NCBI GenBank assembly: GCA_029238665.1
Contig: JAQWFQ010000014.1
Location: 62,001 to 126,000, forward strand
Source: Crocinitomicaceae bacterium
GTDB taxonomy: Bacteria; Bacteroidota; Bacteroidia; Flavobacteriales_D; Crocinitomicaceae
Length of the DNA stretch: 64,000 bases
Direction of reading: 5' to 3'
Below the pieces are notes generated by a model. That model had not been told where the DNA came from, searched no databases, and worked only from the letters and a program-made list of their open reading frames with translations. The translations under genes were made by a program, and so were the position numbers. Shown one piece after another: positions 34,068-43,021 of the stretch; within the stretch, counting starts at the first letter, position 1; each line of letters begins with the position of its first letter.

Positions 34068-35861
34068 ATGCAAGAAAAGAAAATATCATTTGGAAGAATT
34101 TTTTGGCCAAGTTTTTGGGCCGCAATTATAGTCTCTATTCTCGGAGTTCTTATTTGGGTTGGTATTATAGGTGGAATCATCAGTAGTTTTGATCATGAAC
34201 CTAGTTTTGAAGTAAAAAACAAAACAGTATTGCACATGACTTTAAGCGGTAATATTGGTGAAAAAGGAAGTTCCTCATTTGACCCATCAACATTTAGCAT
34301 GAACAACACCTTAAGCCTAGCCTCCATATTACATGGGTTAGAAGAAGGTAAGAATGATGATAAAATAAAGGGGTTATTCATTGAGCTAGATGGTCTTTCT
34401 TGTGGGTTTGCTGTTGCTACTGAAATTCGAAATGCAATTAACGCTTTTGAGGAATCTGGAAAATTTGCTGTTGCTTACAATAGCGGAGAGGCGATCAGTC
34501 AACTCGAATACTACATTGCATCTGCTGCCAATGAAAACTACGGATTCCCTGGCTCTTCTTTTGGGTTTCTAGGACTGGGTGCCGAACTGTCATTTTTCAA
34601 AAACACCTTTGATAAATTAGATGTAGAGGTTCAAATAATTAGAGGGTCAGACAACGATTTCAAAAGTGCAGTTGAACCATTTTTCAGAGAAAAAATGAGT
34701 GACTCATCTCGTGTTCAAACAAGTCGATACATGACCAGTTTATGGTTAGACTACCGTAAAGCCATTGCGAAAGATAGAAAGGTGTCAATTGAAGAATTAG
34801 ACAACATCGCAAACCAGGTATTAATTCAACGTGTTACAGATGCTGTTAAATACAATCTAATTGACAAGGCAATGTATCGTGATGAAGTAATTGCCATTGT
34901 TACTAAAAAAATAGACCTTCAAGAAGATGACGAATTAAACCTTCAAGCGTTTAATAAATATGCAAAAAAACGCTTTTATCAAAATCAGGTTTTGATAAAA
35001 GCTGACAGCCCAAACATTGCTGTAATTCTTGCCGAAGGTGGTGTGAATAAAAGTGGAGATGGATTAACCTCTGACGAACTGTGCAAGCTTTTCAAAGAAG
35101 TTCGAGAAGACGAATCTATCAAAACAGTTGTTTTTAGAATCAATAGCCCTGGAGGATCAGCACTTGCAAGTGATGAGATTTGGAGAGAAGTTAAATTAAC
35201 CAACGACAAAAAGAAAGTAATCGTTTCCATGGGGAATGTTGCTGCTTCTGGCGGGTACTATGTTGCTGCCCCAGCCTCTACAATTTTTGCTGAAGCGACA
35301 ACAATTACAGGTTCAATTGGTGTTTTTGGGATGATCCCTTACACGGGAAGAATGTTAGAAAACAAGTTGGGGATTACATTTGATCGTGTCTCAACAAATG
35401 ATCATGCCGTAATGACAACAAACCGTAAACTCACTAACAAAGAATTAAAGATAATTCAAGTTGGTGTAGATGATATTTACGACCGATTTAAAACAATAGT
35501 TGCTGAAGGTCGTGGAATGACAAAAGAACAAGTAAATGTAGTCGCGCGCGGGCGTGTTTGGACTGGTAGAGATGCCAAAGAAATTGGTTTAGTAGATGAG
35601 ATAGGTGGGTTGAATGATGCCATCAATTTTGCCGCTAATGAAGTGAAAATCAAACAAGCAAAAGTACTTTACTACCCAAATGTTAAAGAAGATAAGTTTG
35701 GTCAATTCATAGAACAATTGGAAGAACAAGAAGAGATCAATACCGATATTCAATCCTTTCAGCTTCCTGCATCATTACTAGAGTACTATAATCAATTACA
35801 GCAATTGGAATCTATTCAGGGAATTCAAATGCGTTTACCTTACGAGATTAATATAAAATAG
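34068..35861 (+). CDS. sppA: Signal peptide peptidase SppA, long form
   Basis: This 597-residue protease has one N-terminal membrane helix (about 14-40) and two S49 domains. The catalytic lysine is in the first domain, K199 in DNDFKSAVEPFFREKM, and the nucleophile serine is in the second, S394 in GNVAASGGYYVAAP, followed by TITGSIGVFG. This split Lys/Ser dyad is that of E. coli-type 67-kDa SppA, which degrades leftover signal peptides in the membrane. Length is normal. It is monocistronic, ending in a very strong hairpin shared with trigger factor. Confidence 0.95.
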   Translation: MQEKKISFGRIFWPSFWAAIIVSILGVLIWVGIIGGIISSFDHEPSFEVKNKTVLHMTLSGNIGEKGSSSFDPSTFSMNNTLSLASILHGLEEGKNDDKIKGLFIELDGLSCGFAVATEIRNAINAFEESGKFAVAYNSGEAISQLEYYIASAANENYGFPGSSFGFLGLGAELSFFKNTFDKLDVEVQIIRGSDNDFKSAVEPFFREKMSDSSRVQTSRYMTSLWLDYRKAIAKDRKVSIEELDNIANQVLIQRVTDAVKYNLIDKAMYRDEVIAIVTKKIDLQEDDELNLQAFNKYAKKRFYQNQVLIKADSPNIAVILAEGGVNKSGDGLTSDELCKLFKEVREDESIKTVVFRINSPGGSALASDEIWREVKLTNDKKKVIVSMGNVAASGGYYVAAPASTIFAEATTITGSIGVFGMIPYTGRMLENKLGITFDRVSTNDHAVMTTNRKLTNKELKIIQVGVDDIYDRFKTIVAEGRGMTKEQVNVVARGRVWTGRDAKEIGLVDEIGGLNDAINFAANEVKIKQAKVLYYPNVKEDKFGQFIEQLEEQEEINTDIQSFQLPASLLEYYNQLQQLESIQGIQMRLPYEINIK

Positions 35862-35867
35862 TACTAA

Positions 35868-35928
35868 AAAACAACATAAAAAAAATGCCCTTTCACGTTG
35901 TGAAAGGGCATTTTTTTTATGTTGTTTT
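35868..35928. terminator. Long bidirectional terminator between sppA and tig
   Basis: A perfect 29-bp inverted repeat (35868-35896 with 35900-35928) has a 3-nt loop. The GC core (TGCCCTTTCAC) is flanked by an A8/T8 block on each side, giving U-runs for both convergent genes, and the palindrome continues beyond that. Confidence 0.95.
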
Positions 35929-35930
35929 AT

Positions 35931-37286
35931 TTATTTAGCAGAAGCTAACTTCACAAAATCATCGTAAGAAATTTCTTTCTCTACTAATTTAACGGTGTCT
36001 TTAAAGAACGTCGTTAATTTTTGCTCAGCCATCATGTCATAAACACGGTTCGCTTCTTCTTTGTTTTGTAAAACTTGCATTGCAGAAGCTGTCAACTCTT
36101 TATCTTCTGGAGCAGGCATTCCATATTGAGCATAGTTACTCACTAATAACCCTTTCGTAAACTCAATAACCTCATCATTTTCCAATTTAATATCATTCGC
36201 TTTGAATATATTACCTTGAATGATTTGCCATTTTAATCCTTTAGCATAGTCATCGTATTCAGACTCAATTTGTTCCTCTGAAACTTCTTTTTCATTTGAT
36301 AATTTAATCCAACGTTTAAGGAAGTTGTCAGGTAATTCAACCTTTGTCTTATCCATTAAGTTTTCATAAACAGCTTTAGTTAACAAACGATTAGAATCGT
36401 TTACAAACATATTCTCTAAATCAGACTTAACACGTGCTATAAATTCTTTTTCATCTTTTACTGTTCCTTCTCCAAATAACTTGTCAAACAGCTCTGTAGT
36501 TAATTCTGCAGGCTCCATCACCTTTACTTCGGTAATTGTCATTTGAAAGTTCTTAGAAATCGTTTCCAACGCAGACTCTTCAATTCCTAACATTGAGGCC
36601 GTGTCAGCACCGCCTCTAGAAACTGTAGCTGGATCAACAGTTACTTTATCTCCAACTTTCTTACCTGTTAATTGCTTTTTAACTTTAGCATCATTAACAA
36701 ACTCCATAGAAATTGTAGAAGAATGCATAATACCACCTTCTAAAATTTCATTTTCTTCATTTAACTCTACAAACTGAGCTAAAATCATATCTCTTTCTCC
36801 TACAGCATCGCTAGAAATCAATTTTCCGTAACGACGTGTTAAATCACCTATTTGCTGATCGATTAATTTCTTATCAACTTTTACTTTAACGTAATCAAAT
36901 TTACTTTTTGAAGACAATGCTACTTTGATCTCAGGAGCCAAACCTAATTGATAGGTAAATTCAAAATCACCAGGGTTAGCAAAATCACCTTTAACACCAT
37001 CTTTCTCTACTGGAATAGGGTTTCCTAAAATTTCTAATTTGTTTTCAGTGATATACCCATTCAATGCTTGGCTTACCGCTTTGTTTAGCTCTTCAGATAA
37101 AACAGATGCTCCGTATTGCTTTTGAATGTGTCCAAAAGGCACTTTACCTGGACGAAACCCTGGTATTTTAGCCGTTTTACGGTACTTTTCTAATGTTTGT
37201 TTAACCTTCGCTTCATAATCAGCTGGAACAACTGTAATCTTTAAATTTGCATTTAAAGCATCAAAATCTTCACGAATAATATTCAT
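35931..37286 (-). CDS. tig: Trigger factor
   Basis: Trigger factor is the ribosome-bound chaperone that first meets nascent chains. The 451-residue protein shows the ribosome-binding signature PGFRPGKVPFGHIQKQYG near residue 45. It is followed by a PPIase-like domain with few canonical residues and a long helical C-terminal substrate-binding domain. The start at 37286 (MNIIREDFDAL) is preferred over 37316, whose ten extra residues are not family-like. tRNA-Leu lies 72 bases upstream on the same strand, with a -7 box beyond it, so the two may share a transcript. Confidence 0.94.
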   Translation of the reverse strand: MNIIREDFDALNANLKITVVPADYEAKVKQTLEKYRKTAKIPGFRPGKVPFGHIQKQYGASVLSEELNKAVSQALNGYITENKLEILGNPIPVEKDGVKGDFANPGDFEFTYQLGLAPEIKVALSSKSKFDYVKVKVDKKLIDQQIGDLTRRYGKLISSDAVGERDMILAQFVELNEENEILEGGIMHSSTISMEFVNDAKVKKQLTGKKVGDKVTVDPATVSRGGADTASMLGIEESALETISKNFQMTITEVKVMEPAELTTELFDKLFGEGTVKDEKEFIARVKSDLENMFVNDSNRLLTKAVYENLMDKTKVELPDNFLKRWIKLSNEKEVSEEQIESEYDDYAKGLKWQIIQGNIFKANDIKLENDEVIEFTKGLLVSNYAQYGMPAPEDKELTASAMQVLQNKEEANRVYDMMAEQKLTTFFKDTVKLVEKEISYDDFVKLASAK

Positions 37287-37357
37287 CTTCTTGTATTTAA
37301 AACTTATTACAAACAAAAAATGGCATAAGACTATCTTATACCATCTTCTAAAATTGT

Positions 37358-37438
37358 GCGGATGGAGAGACTCGAACTCTCACACCTCGCGGCACTAGAT
37401 CCTAAGTCTAGCGTGTCTACCAATTCCACCACATCCGC
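37358..37438 (-). tRNA. tRNA-Leu, anticodon TAG
   Basis: On the minus strand, the acceptor GCGGATG pairs with CATCCGC, the D-loop contains TGGTAGACAC, the anticodon loop CTTAGGA (TAG) closes a CTAGA/TCTAG stem, a short variable arm is present (class II), and the T arm reads GAGAG-TTCGAGT-CTCTC. The 81-base gene does not encode CCA. TAG reads CUN codons. It lies just upstream of tig on the same strand. Confidence 0.96.
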
Positions 37439-37501
37439 ATTACTCGTTATTGACTCGATTGTCTTGAGTGCATTTTAAATTATTACGTTTAAAATGGTGC
37501 G

Positions 37502-37509
37502 CAAAGGTA
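37502..37509 (-). promoter_or_regulatory. Putative -7 box for tRNA-Leu (and tig)
   Basis: On the minus strand the site reads TACCTTTG, an exact TAnnTTTG match, 63 bases upstream of the mature tRNA 5' end. Confidence 0.5.
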
Positions 37510-37632
37510 TTCATTTATTTTAAAATGAAAAACCTACACCTACTTTTTTTTATTTTTTTTCGGCACGTTAATATCTCATCAAAATTGTGAATAAAACATT
37601 CCATTTCATTCGTTAAAATTGGAGAATGAAAG

Positions 37633-37640
37633 TACCTTTG
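37633..37640 (+). promoter_or_regulatory. Putative -7 box for the flavin-reductase-like gene
   Basis: TACCTTTG matches TAnnTTTG and ends 27 bases before the ATG at 37668. It lies inside the longer in-frame reading that starts at 37626, which supports the downstream start. Confidence 0.5.
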
Positions 37641-37667
37641 TATTACTTCATTTTAGAATGGAAACTT

Positions 37668-38564
37668 ATGCTAACAATTGACCCAAAAGAGATTGCTGTT
37701 CCTAAACTGCACCACTATTTACTTGGTGCTGTTGGGCCTCGCCCTATCGCATTTGCATCTACTATTGATGCAGAGGGTAATGACAACCTAGCGCCGTTCA
37801 GTTTTTTTAATGTTTTTAGTGCAAACCCTCCCATTCTTATTTTTTCTCCTGCACGTAGTGGAAGAACAAATAAAACGAAGGACACCTACAACAATATTAA
37901 GGCCCACCCTGAAGTGGTTATTAATGTGGTTAATTACGATATCGTTCACCAAATGAGTCTTGCAAGCTCTCCTTTTTCTCCAGGGATTAGTGAGTTTGAA
38001 AAGTCGGGACTTACACCATTGGATTCTGAAATTGTTGCCCCTAAAAGAGTTGCTGAATCGCCTGTTCAATTTGAATGCAAGGTTATTGAGGTTAACGAGC
38101 TAGGCGATCAAGGAGGAGCAGGTAATCTGATTATTTGCGAAGTGCTTAAAATCCACATTGATGAATCTGTTTTGAATGCAGACCAGTTAATTGATCAACA
38201 TAAAATTGATTTAGTTTCACGTATGGGTGGTAATTGGTATTGCAGAGCCGACAGCGCATCAATGTTTGAGATCACAAAGCCAATCACCTCTATAGGAATA
38301 GGGTTTGACCAACTACCTGCAGACATTTTGAACAGTACAATACTTACGGGTAATGATCTAGGTCAACTTGCAGGGATAGAAGAATTACCTAATGAAACCG
38401 ATGTTAACGAATTTAAACTTTTAGAACTCAGCGACTTATTTGTATCTTTCGAAGATGACGCCATTCAACTGGAGAAAGAATTACATACCAAAGCACAACT
38501 ATTTTTAACAGAAAACAACCTTAAGGAGGCTTGGATGACACTTCTAACTTTCAATAACGGTTAA
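37668..38564 (+). CDS. Flavin reductase-like FMN-binding protein
   Basis: A 298-residue protein. The first 200 residues form a flavin-reductase-like split barrel: HHYLLGAVGPRPIAFASTID, NLAPFSFFNVFSANPPIL, TYNNIKAHPEVVINVVNYD, and SPVQFECKVIEV. The remaining 90 residues form a C-terminal part with acidic helices that is common in Bacteroidota homologues. FMN binding is expected from the family; the substrate is unknown. The start at 37668 is preferred because a 14-residue extension from 37626 would contain the -7 box. Downstream, 33 bases away, is the DUF3127 gene, possibly in the same operon. Confidence 0.85.
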   Translation: MLTIDPKEIAVPKLHHYLLGAVGPRPIAFASTIDAEGNDNLAPFSFFNVFSANPPILIFSPARSGRTNKTKDTYNNIKAHPEVVINVVNYDIVHQMSLASSPFSPGISEFEKSGLTPLDSEIVAPKRVAESPVQFECKVIEVNELGDQGGAGNLIICEVLKIHIDESVLNADQLIDQHKIDLVSRMGGNWYCRADSASMFEITKPITSIGIGFDQLPADILNSTILTGNDLGQLAGIEELPNETDVNEFKLLELSDLFVSFEDDAIQLEKELHTKAQLFLTENNLKEAWMTLLTFNNG

Positions 38565-38597
38565 CAATAAATAACAACAATAAATTAACAACACACT

Positions 38598-38981
38598 ATG
38601 TTCAAATTAACAGGATCTGTAAAACTGATCAAAGACACTGTTCAAATTTCAGAAAAATTTGCAAAAAGAGAGTTTGTAATCAACGATGCTTCAAGCATGT
38701 ATCCTCAAGATATTTTATTCCAATCTGTACAGGACAAGTGTTCTATGCTAGATGGTTTTAACGAAAACGATCAAGTTGAAGTATCTTTTAACTTAAGAGG
38801 TCGTGAGTGGACTTCACCTCAAGGAGAAGTGAAATACTTTAATACCTTAGACGCTTGGAGAATTGAAAAAGTTGGTCAAGGTATGCCTCAAGGGGGTCCT
38901 TCTGACATGAACCTAAACCCTACTCCAGCAGCTCCAACTGCAAGTACAGAAAGTGCTGACGATGACGATTTACCGTTTTAA
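38598..38981 (+). CDS. DUF3127 protein with SSB-like acidic C-terminal tip
   Basis: The 127-residue protein has a DUF3127 domain (about 1-95; LTGSVKLIKDTVQISEKFAK, KREFVIND, WTSPQGEVKYFNTLDAWRIE), which I judge to be OB-fold-like from its strand pattern. A Pro/Gly/Ala-rich linker follows, and the protein ends in ADDDDLPF. That tip matches the SSB C-terminal peptide that recruits repair and replication partners in bacteria. The ruvC gene follows after a terminator. Binding to single-stranded DNA is an inference from fold and tail; function is not established as far as I know. Confidence 0.85.
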   Translation: MFKLTGSVKLIKDTVQISEKFAKREFVINDASSMYPQDILFQSVQDKCSMLDGFNENDQVEVSFNLRGREWTSPQGEVKYFNTLDAWRIEKVGQGMPQGGPSDMNLNPTPAAPTASTESADDDDLPF

Positions 38982-38997
38982 TCAACAAATAATCATT

Positions 38998-39024
38998 AAA
39001 GGTCGGGCAAATTGTCCGACCTTT
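38998..39024 (+). terminator. Intrinsic terminator after the DUF3127 gene
   Basis: Inverted arms GGTCGGGCAA (39001-39010) and TTGTCCGACC (39012-39021) include one G-T pair and are flanked by AAA/TTT; the stem is followed by a run of eight T. It lies 17 bases after the stop codon. Confidence 0.9.
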
Positions 39025-39118
39025 TTTTTGCTTCAAACTTAAACAAAGTGATTCCAACGCGCTAAATTGAATCTGTTCATTCTATTTTGTTTAAATTTAG
39101 AGATACGAATAAAACTGA

Positions 39119-39679
39119 ATGATTGAAGATAAAATAATTCTCGGAATTGATCCAGGTACAACAGTAATGGGGTACGGTATTATTCATTTGAAAAACAATC
39201 AAATGACCTTATTGAATTTTGGCATTATTCAACTATCAAAACTCCCAACACACCCAGACAAATTGAAACGTATTTACGATCGTTTGGATGGCATCATGAA
39301 AGAATACAAACCGGATGAAATGGCTATTGAAGCTCCTTTTTTCGGGAAAAATGTACAATCAATGTTAAAATTAGGACGGGCTCAAGGTGTTTCTATTGCA
39401 GCAGCCCTAGCAAACAATATTCCGTTTGAAGAATATACGCCAAGACGAATTAAACAAGCAATTACAGGCTCTGGAGCATCATCAAAAGAACAGGTTGCAA
39501 TTATGCTACAGAATATGCTTGGTTTTAAAGAAATACCGAAACATTTAGATGCCACTGACGGGTTGGCCGTTGCAGTTTGTCACCATTTTTCTAAAGGAAT
39601 TGGGGAACACAATAAATCTAAAAACTCCAGCTGGGGAGCATTTGTAAAAAACAACCCTGAAAGAAATATTAGTAAATAA
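39119..39679 (+). CDS. ruvC: Holliday junction resolvase RuvC
   Basis: RuvC is the nuclease of the RuvABC machine that cuts Holliday junctions. The 186-residue protein has all four acidic catalytic positions: ILGIDPGTTVMGYGI (Asp), MAIEAPFFGKN (Glu), and HLDATDGLAVAVCHH (two Asp). YTPRRIKQAITGSGASSKEQ matches the DNA-binding loop. The C-terminus extends about 20 residues beyond the usual end with a basic tail (KNSSWGAFVKNNPERNISK). It is monocistronic, convergent with the DUF3050 gene 15 bases away. ruvA and ruvB are not in this window. Confidence 0.96.
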   Translation: MIEDKIILGIDPGTTVMGYGIIHLKNNQMTLLNFGIIQLSKLPTHPDKLKRIYDRLDGIMKEYKPDEMAIEAPFFGKNVQSMLKLGRAQGVSIAAALANNIPFEEYTPRRIKQAITGSGASSKEQVAIMLQNMLGFKEIPKHLDATDGLAVAVCHHFSKGIGEHNKSKNSSWGAFVKNNPERNISK

Positions 39680-39694
39680 CCTTAATTCAAACGC

Positions 39695-40465
39695 TTATTT
39701 TCGCTTTAAAATAAGATCATTAATCCCATCCCAAAGTGCGATTCGTCGTTCTAAAGACTGCTTTGCTACTGTTAAAACCTCGTTCCATTTCGAGTCGTCA
39801 TCTCCACATAGTTCAGACACTAACCGCAACGAAAGAGGACCATGCTCATCACCATCTAACTCAATATGCCGTTCTAAATAGTAATGCAACTTATTATAGT
39901 GTTTATTTTCAGAGTCTGCGCTTTTCAGAATTTCGATAAACATGTCAGGAATAAGGTCTTCTCTTCCAAATGTAAAAGCAGAAGCTACCATGTGTACCTC
40001 GCCTGTTTCTATCACAGAAAATGAATGCTTGACAAAGTCTGAGGCACATACATCAACCTGCACTTCATTTAAGGCTTGTTCAACACTAAAACCTGAAACA
40101 ATCAACGAAACCATTTTATCAGCTTCTGTCGTATTGGCTTTAAGCTGACGCATTGCATCCAAATACATTTCAAAGTGACTCTTAGGCTCACCCAGTTCAT
40201 TTACATCGCTTTCTTCTCCATGTACAATTTCGTTAATAAATCGAGATAAAACCGGATATTTAGATGGCGTCCAAGGAACTGTAACATTCGTCAATTTAAC
40301 CTGAAGAAATTTGAGCAATGACATAAAATCCCAAACTGCAAACACATGACTTTCCATGAAAACCTGAATGTCATCTATCCCCCTTAAGTTTGAATATAAT
40401 TCATGCTCTTTTAATTGATTCCTTAACGGTAAAATCGCTTTTTCTAATTGCTCAATGTTATTCAT
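39695..40465 (-). CDS. DUF3050 protein, heme-oxygenase-like helical fold
   Basis: The 256-residue, mostly helical protein matches DUF3050. It has acidic and histidine residues spaced as in the heme-oxygenase-like di-iron superfamily: [34 protein letters not shown], and [18 protein letters not shown]. Such proteins bind two iron atoms and act as oxygenases or oxidases. Here the function is unknown. The start at MNNIEQ (40465) is more likely than 40474. The gene follows a DUF4296 lipoprotein gene by 22 bases on the same strand, so it is probably the last member of the glycosyltransferase-dihydroorotase operon. Confidence 0.85.
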   Translation of the reverse strand: MNNIEQLEKAILPLRNQLKEHELYSNLRGIDDIQVFMESHVFAVWDFMSLLKFLQVKLTNVTVPWTPSKYPVLSRFINEIVHGEESDVNELGEPKSHFEMYLDAMRQLKANTTEADKMVSLIVSGFSVEQALNEVQVDVCASDFVKHSFSVIETGEVHMVASAFTFGREDLIPDMFIEILKSADSENKHYNKLHYYLERHIELDGDEHGPLSLRLVSELCGDDDSKWNEVLTVAKQSLERRIALWDGINDLILKRK

Positions 40466-40487
40466 GCCACACAATAATCAAACCTGA

Positions 40488-40865
40488 TTATTTCGTATTT
40501 AGTTTATTTTCTTTTATCTCCGTATTCAACTGCCCCAGCTCCTTATTAAAACCGTCTAGAATTTCATCATAAATACCCTTCATCACATCTTGATGAGATC
40601 CATAATATTCAAGTGAAGCTTCAAATTGATCTTTAGTAAGCTTAAAGGTTTTTAGCAATGAGTCTCCCGAATTAATCATAACATGATGATATTGGGCTAC
40701 AGACGGATATTTACCCTGGATGTAGGACTCCAATTTTATGAGTTCACTCATTGTACTAACCATGTGGTTTCGAGGAATCAAATCCTTAGGTTTTGGTTTG
40801 CGTTTAATGCCCTCTGAACAAGAGGTAAACACAATAGCAAGTGCTATAATAAAGCTATACTTCAT
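40488..40865 (-). CDS. DUF4296 lipoprotein
   Basis: A 125-residue lipoprotein with a lipobox (AIVFTSC, cysteine at about residue 16) and a DUF4296 domain (PKDLIPRNHMVSTMSELIKL, QYHHVMINSGDSLLKTFKLT, YYGSHQDVMKGIYDEI). The N-terminal charged stretch after the cysteine (SEGIKRKPKPKD) may act as a linker. DUF4296 proteins are small envelope proteins of Bacteroidota without known function. The start codon overlaps the dihydroorotase stop by one base (TAATG), showing translational coupling. Confidence 0.85.
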   Translation of the reverse strand: MKYSFIIALAIVFTSCSEGIKRKPKPKDLIPRNHMVSTMSELIKLESYIQGKYPSVAQYHHVMINSGDSLLKTFKLTKDQFEASLEYYGSHQDVMKGIYDEILDGFNKELGQLNTEIKENKLNTK

Positions 40866-42205
40866 TACCTGTTAAACAATAATCGTTTTCCATTTGTACC
40901 ATCAATGACTATACCTTTGCTATAGACAAGATTTCCATTCACATAAGTCGAATGAATTGAGTTGTCAAATTGAACTCCTTCAAAAGGAGACCAACCACAT
41001 TTATACAAAATATTTTCCTTTGTCACTGTAATTGATTTGTTTGAATCAACAACAACAAGGTCTGCATAATATCCTTCACGAATGTACCCTCTATCTTCAA
41101 GTTGAAACAAGATTGCTGGTGCATGTGCCATTTTTTCAACCACGCGTTCGATTGAGATTAGTCCTTCTTTTACTTTTTGCAACATCGCAACCAATGCATG
41201 TTGAACTAAAGGACCTCCAGATGGAGCCTTGAAATATGAGTTTCTTTTTTCTTCTAGAGTATGGGGTGCGTGATCTGTTGCAATTACATCAATTTTATTA
41301 TCTAGAACGCCTTGAAAAATAGCATCTCTGTCTGTCGCCTTTTTTACCGCTGGATTCCATTTAATGTAAACCCCCTTGTCAGCATATTGCTCCTCAGAAA
41401 AATACATGTGATGAATGCATGCCTCTGCAGTAATTTTCTTTTGTTCTAATGGAATTGTATTGTCAAACAACTCCAATTCTTTAGCGGTTGAAATATGGAG
41501 TATGTGCAACCTAGTCCCATGCTTCTTTGCTAAACGCACAGCCATTGAAGATGATTTATAACACGCTCCTTCACTTCGAATATACGGGTGTTCATGCATT
41601 GGAACATCTTCTCCATACTTTTCTTTAGCAGCAGCTATGTTTGCGCGTATAGTCCCCTCGTCCTCACAATGTGTAGCAATAAGCATTGGCACTTTAGAGA
41701 ATAAATTATTCAATGTTGCTTCACTATCAACAAGCATGTTTCCTGTAGAAGAACCCATGAATATTTTAACACCACAAACATCACGTTCATTCGTTTTCAA
41801 TACGTCTTCTACATTCTCATTAGAAGCCCCCATAAAAAAAGAGTAGTTTGCTAATGATTGCTTTGCACCTATATCATATTTATCTTGAAGTAATTCTTGT
41901 GTCAATGCATTTGGAACTGTATTAGGCATCTCCATAAATGAGGTAATACCACCAGCCACAGCTGCTCTAGACTCTGTAAAAATTGTTGCTTTATGCGTTA
42001 AGCCTGGCTCTCTAAAATGAACCTGATCATCAATACAACCTGGTAAAATAAACTTTCCATCAAGCTCAACAACATCCCAACTGTTATCTGGGGTAATGTC
42101 TTTTGCTATTTTCTCTATTCGGCCATTCTTAACAAGAACATCCTGTGCTGTTTGTTGCCCTTCATTAACAACAATTCCTCCTTTTAATAAGATTGTATTA
42201 CTCAT
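40865..42205 (-). CDS. pyrC: Dihydroorotase, first metal His replaced by Gln
   Basis: The 446-residue dihydroorotase closes the ring of carbamoyl aspartate to dihydroorotate in pyrimidine synthesis. The class I motifs are present: PGCIDDQVHFREPGLTH, GVKIFMGSSTGNML (carboxylated lysine), THCEDEGTI, LHILHISTAKE, and VIATDHAPHTLEEK. The first motif normally reads HxH; here it is Q61-V-H63. I recall the same in other Bacteroidota, so it is likely a clade variant and not inactivation. The start at 42205 is chosen because it overlaps the upstream gene stop by 4 bases (ATGA). The gene is in an operon with a glycosyltransferase and DUF4296. Confidence 0.92.
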   Translation of the reverse strand: MSNTILLKGGIVVNEGQQTAQDVLVKNGRIEKIAKDITPDNSWDVVELDGKFILPGCIDDQVHFREPGLTHKATIFTESRAAVAGGITSFMEMPNTVPNALTQELLQDKYDIGAKQSLANYSFFMGASNENVEDVLKTNERDVCGVKIFMGSSTGNMLVDSEATLNNLFSKVPMLIATHCEDEGTIRANIAAAKEKYGEDVPMHEHPYIRSEGACYKSSSMAVRLAKKHGTRLHILHISTAKELELFDNTIPLEQKKITAEACIHHMYFSEEQYADKGVYIKWNPAVKKATDRDAIFQGVLDNKIDVIATDHAPHTLEEKRNSYFKAPSGGPLVQHALVAMLQKVKEGLISIERVVEKMAHAPAILFQLEDRGYIREGYYADLVVVDSNKSITVTKENILYKCGWSPFEGVQFDNSIHSTYVNGNLVYSKGIVIDGTNGKRLLFNR

Positions 42206-42912
42206 AGTTTCATCCCTCGCATTTTCCAAACTCCTAGAAATGCTTCTTTAAAAATTCCTGTACTCATTTTTGAATCACCAAGTACACGGTCTTTAAATGT
42301 TATTGGTACCTCGGTTATTTTGAATCCGTGTTTTTTTGCTGCGTACTTCATGCATATTTGAAATGCGTACCCCTTAAATGTCACCCCATCAAGATTTATT
42401 TTTTCAAGAACGTTTCTACGATAGCACTTAAAACCAGCAGTTGTATCTTTAATTCCAATCCATAAAATAAGTCGGACATATACACTTGCAAAGTACGACA
42501 TCAAAATACGTTTCATGGGCCAGTTACTTACCTTTCCACCACGAACATACCGAGAGCCAATACTTAAATCAGCACCATCAATACAAGCTTGATACAAACG
42601 GATAAGATCTGCTGGGTCGTGAGAAAAATCGCAGTCCATTTCAAACACAAAGTCGTACCCTTTTGCTATACACCATTTAAATCCGTGAATATATGCCGTT
42701 CCAAGCCCTAGCTTTCCGCTTCTTACCTCTAAATGAATTCGTCCTGGAAATTCCTGTTGAATTTTCCGAACAATATCGGCCGTTCCATCTGGTGATGAAT
42801 CGTCTACAAACAACAAATGAAAGTCCTTTTCCAAAGACATAACTTTGCGAATCATTTTTTCAATGTTCTCACTTTCGTTAAATGTTGGTATAATTATAAT
42901 TGAATCTGACAC
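42202..42912 (-). CDS. Polyprenol-phosphate mannosyl/glucosyltransferase, Dpm1-like
   Basis: A 236-residue GT2 enzyme of the dolichol-phosphate mannose synthase group, lacking transmembrane helices. Motifs: IIPTFNESENIEKMIRKV, FVDDSSPDGTADIVR, the DxD-type MDCDFSHDP, DLSIGSRYVRGG, and ITEVPITFKDRVLGDSKMS. Such enzymes transfer mannose or glucose from nucleotide sugars to polyprenyl phosphate at the inner membrane for glycan or protein glycosylation. It heads an operon with dihydroorotase (4-base overlap), DUF4296 and DUF3050. The sugar is not determined by sequence. Confidence 0.92.
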   Translation of the reverse strand: MSDSIIIIPTFNESENIEKMIRKVMSLEKDFHLLFVDDSSPDGTADIVRKIQQEFPGRIHLEVRSGKLGLGTAYIHGFKWCIAKGYDFVFEMDCDFSHDPADLIRLYQACIDGADLSIGSRYVRGGKVSNWPMKRILMSYFASVYVRLILWIGIKDTTAGFKCYRRNVLEKINLDGVTFKGYAFQICMKYAAKKHGFKITEVPITFKDRVLGDSKMSTGIFKEAFLGVWKMRGMKL

Positions 42913-43021
42913 ATCATTAATTTAAACTCACGCTAAAATAACTATTATTCACCAATCACAGAATACTGAAAGCTAAATCAACCCAATCTTTTATCTTTAC
43001 ATTAACTTTTTTTATAATTCA

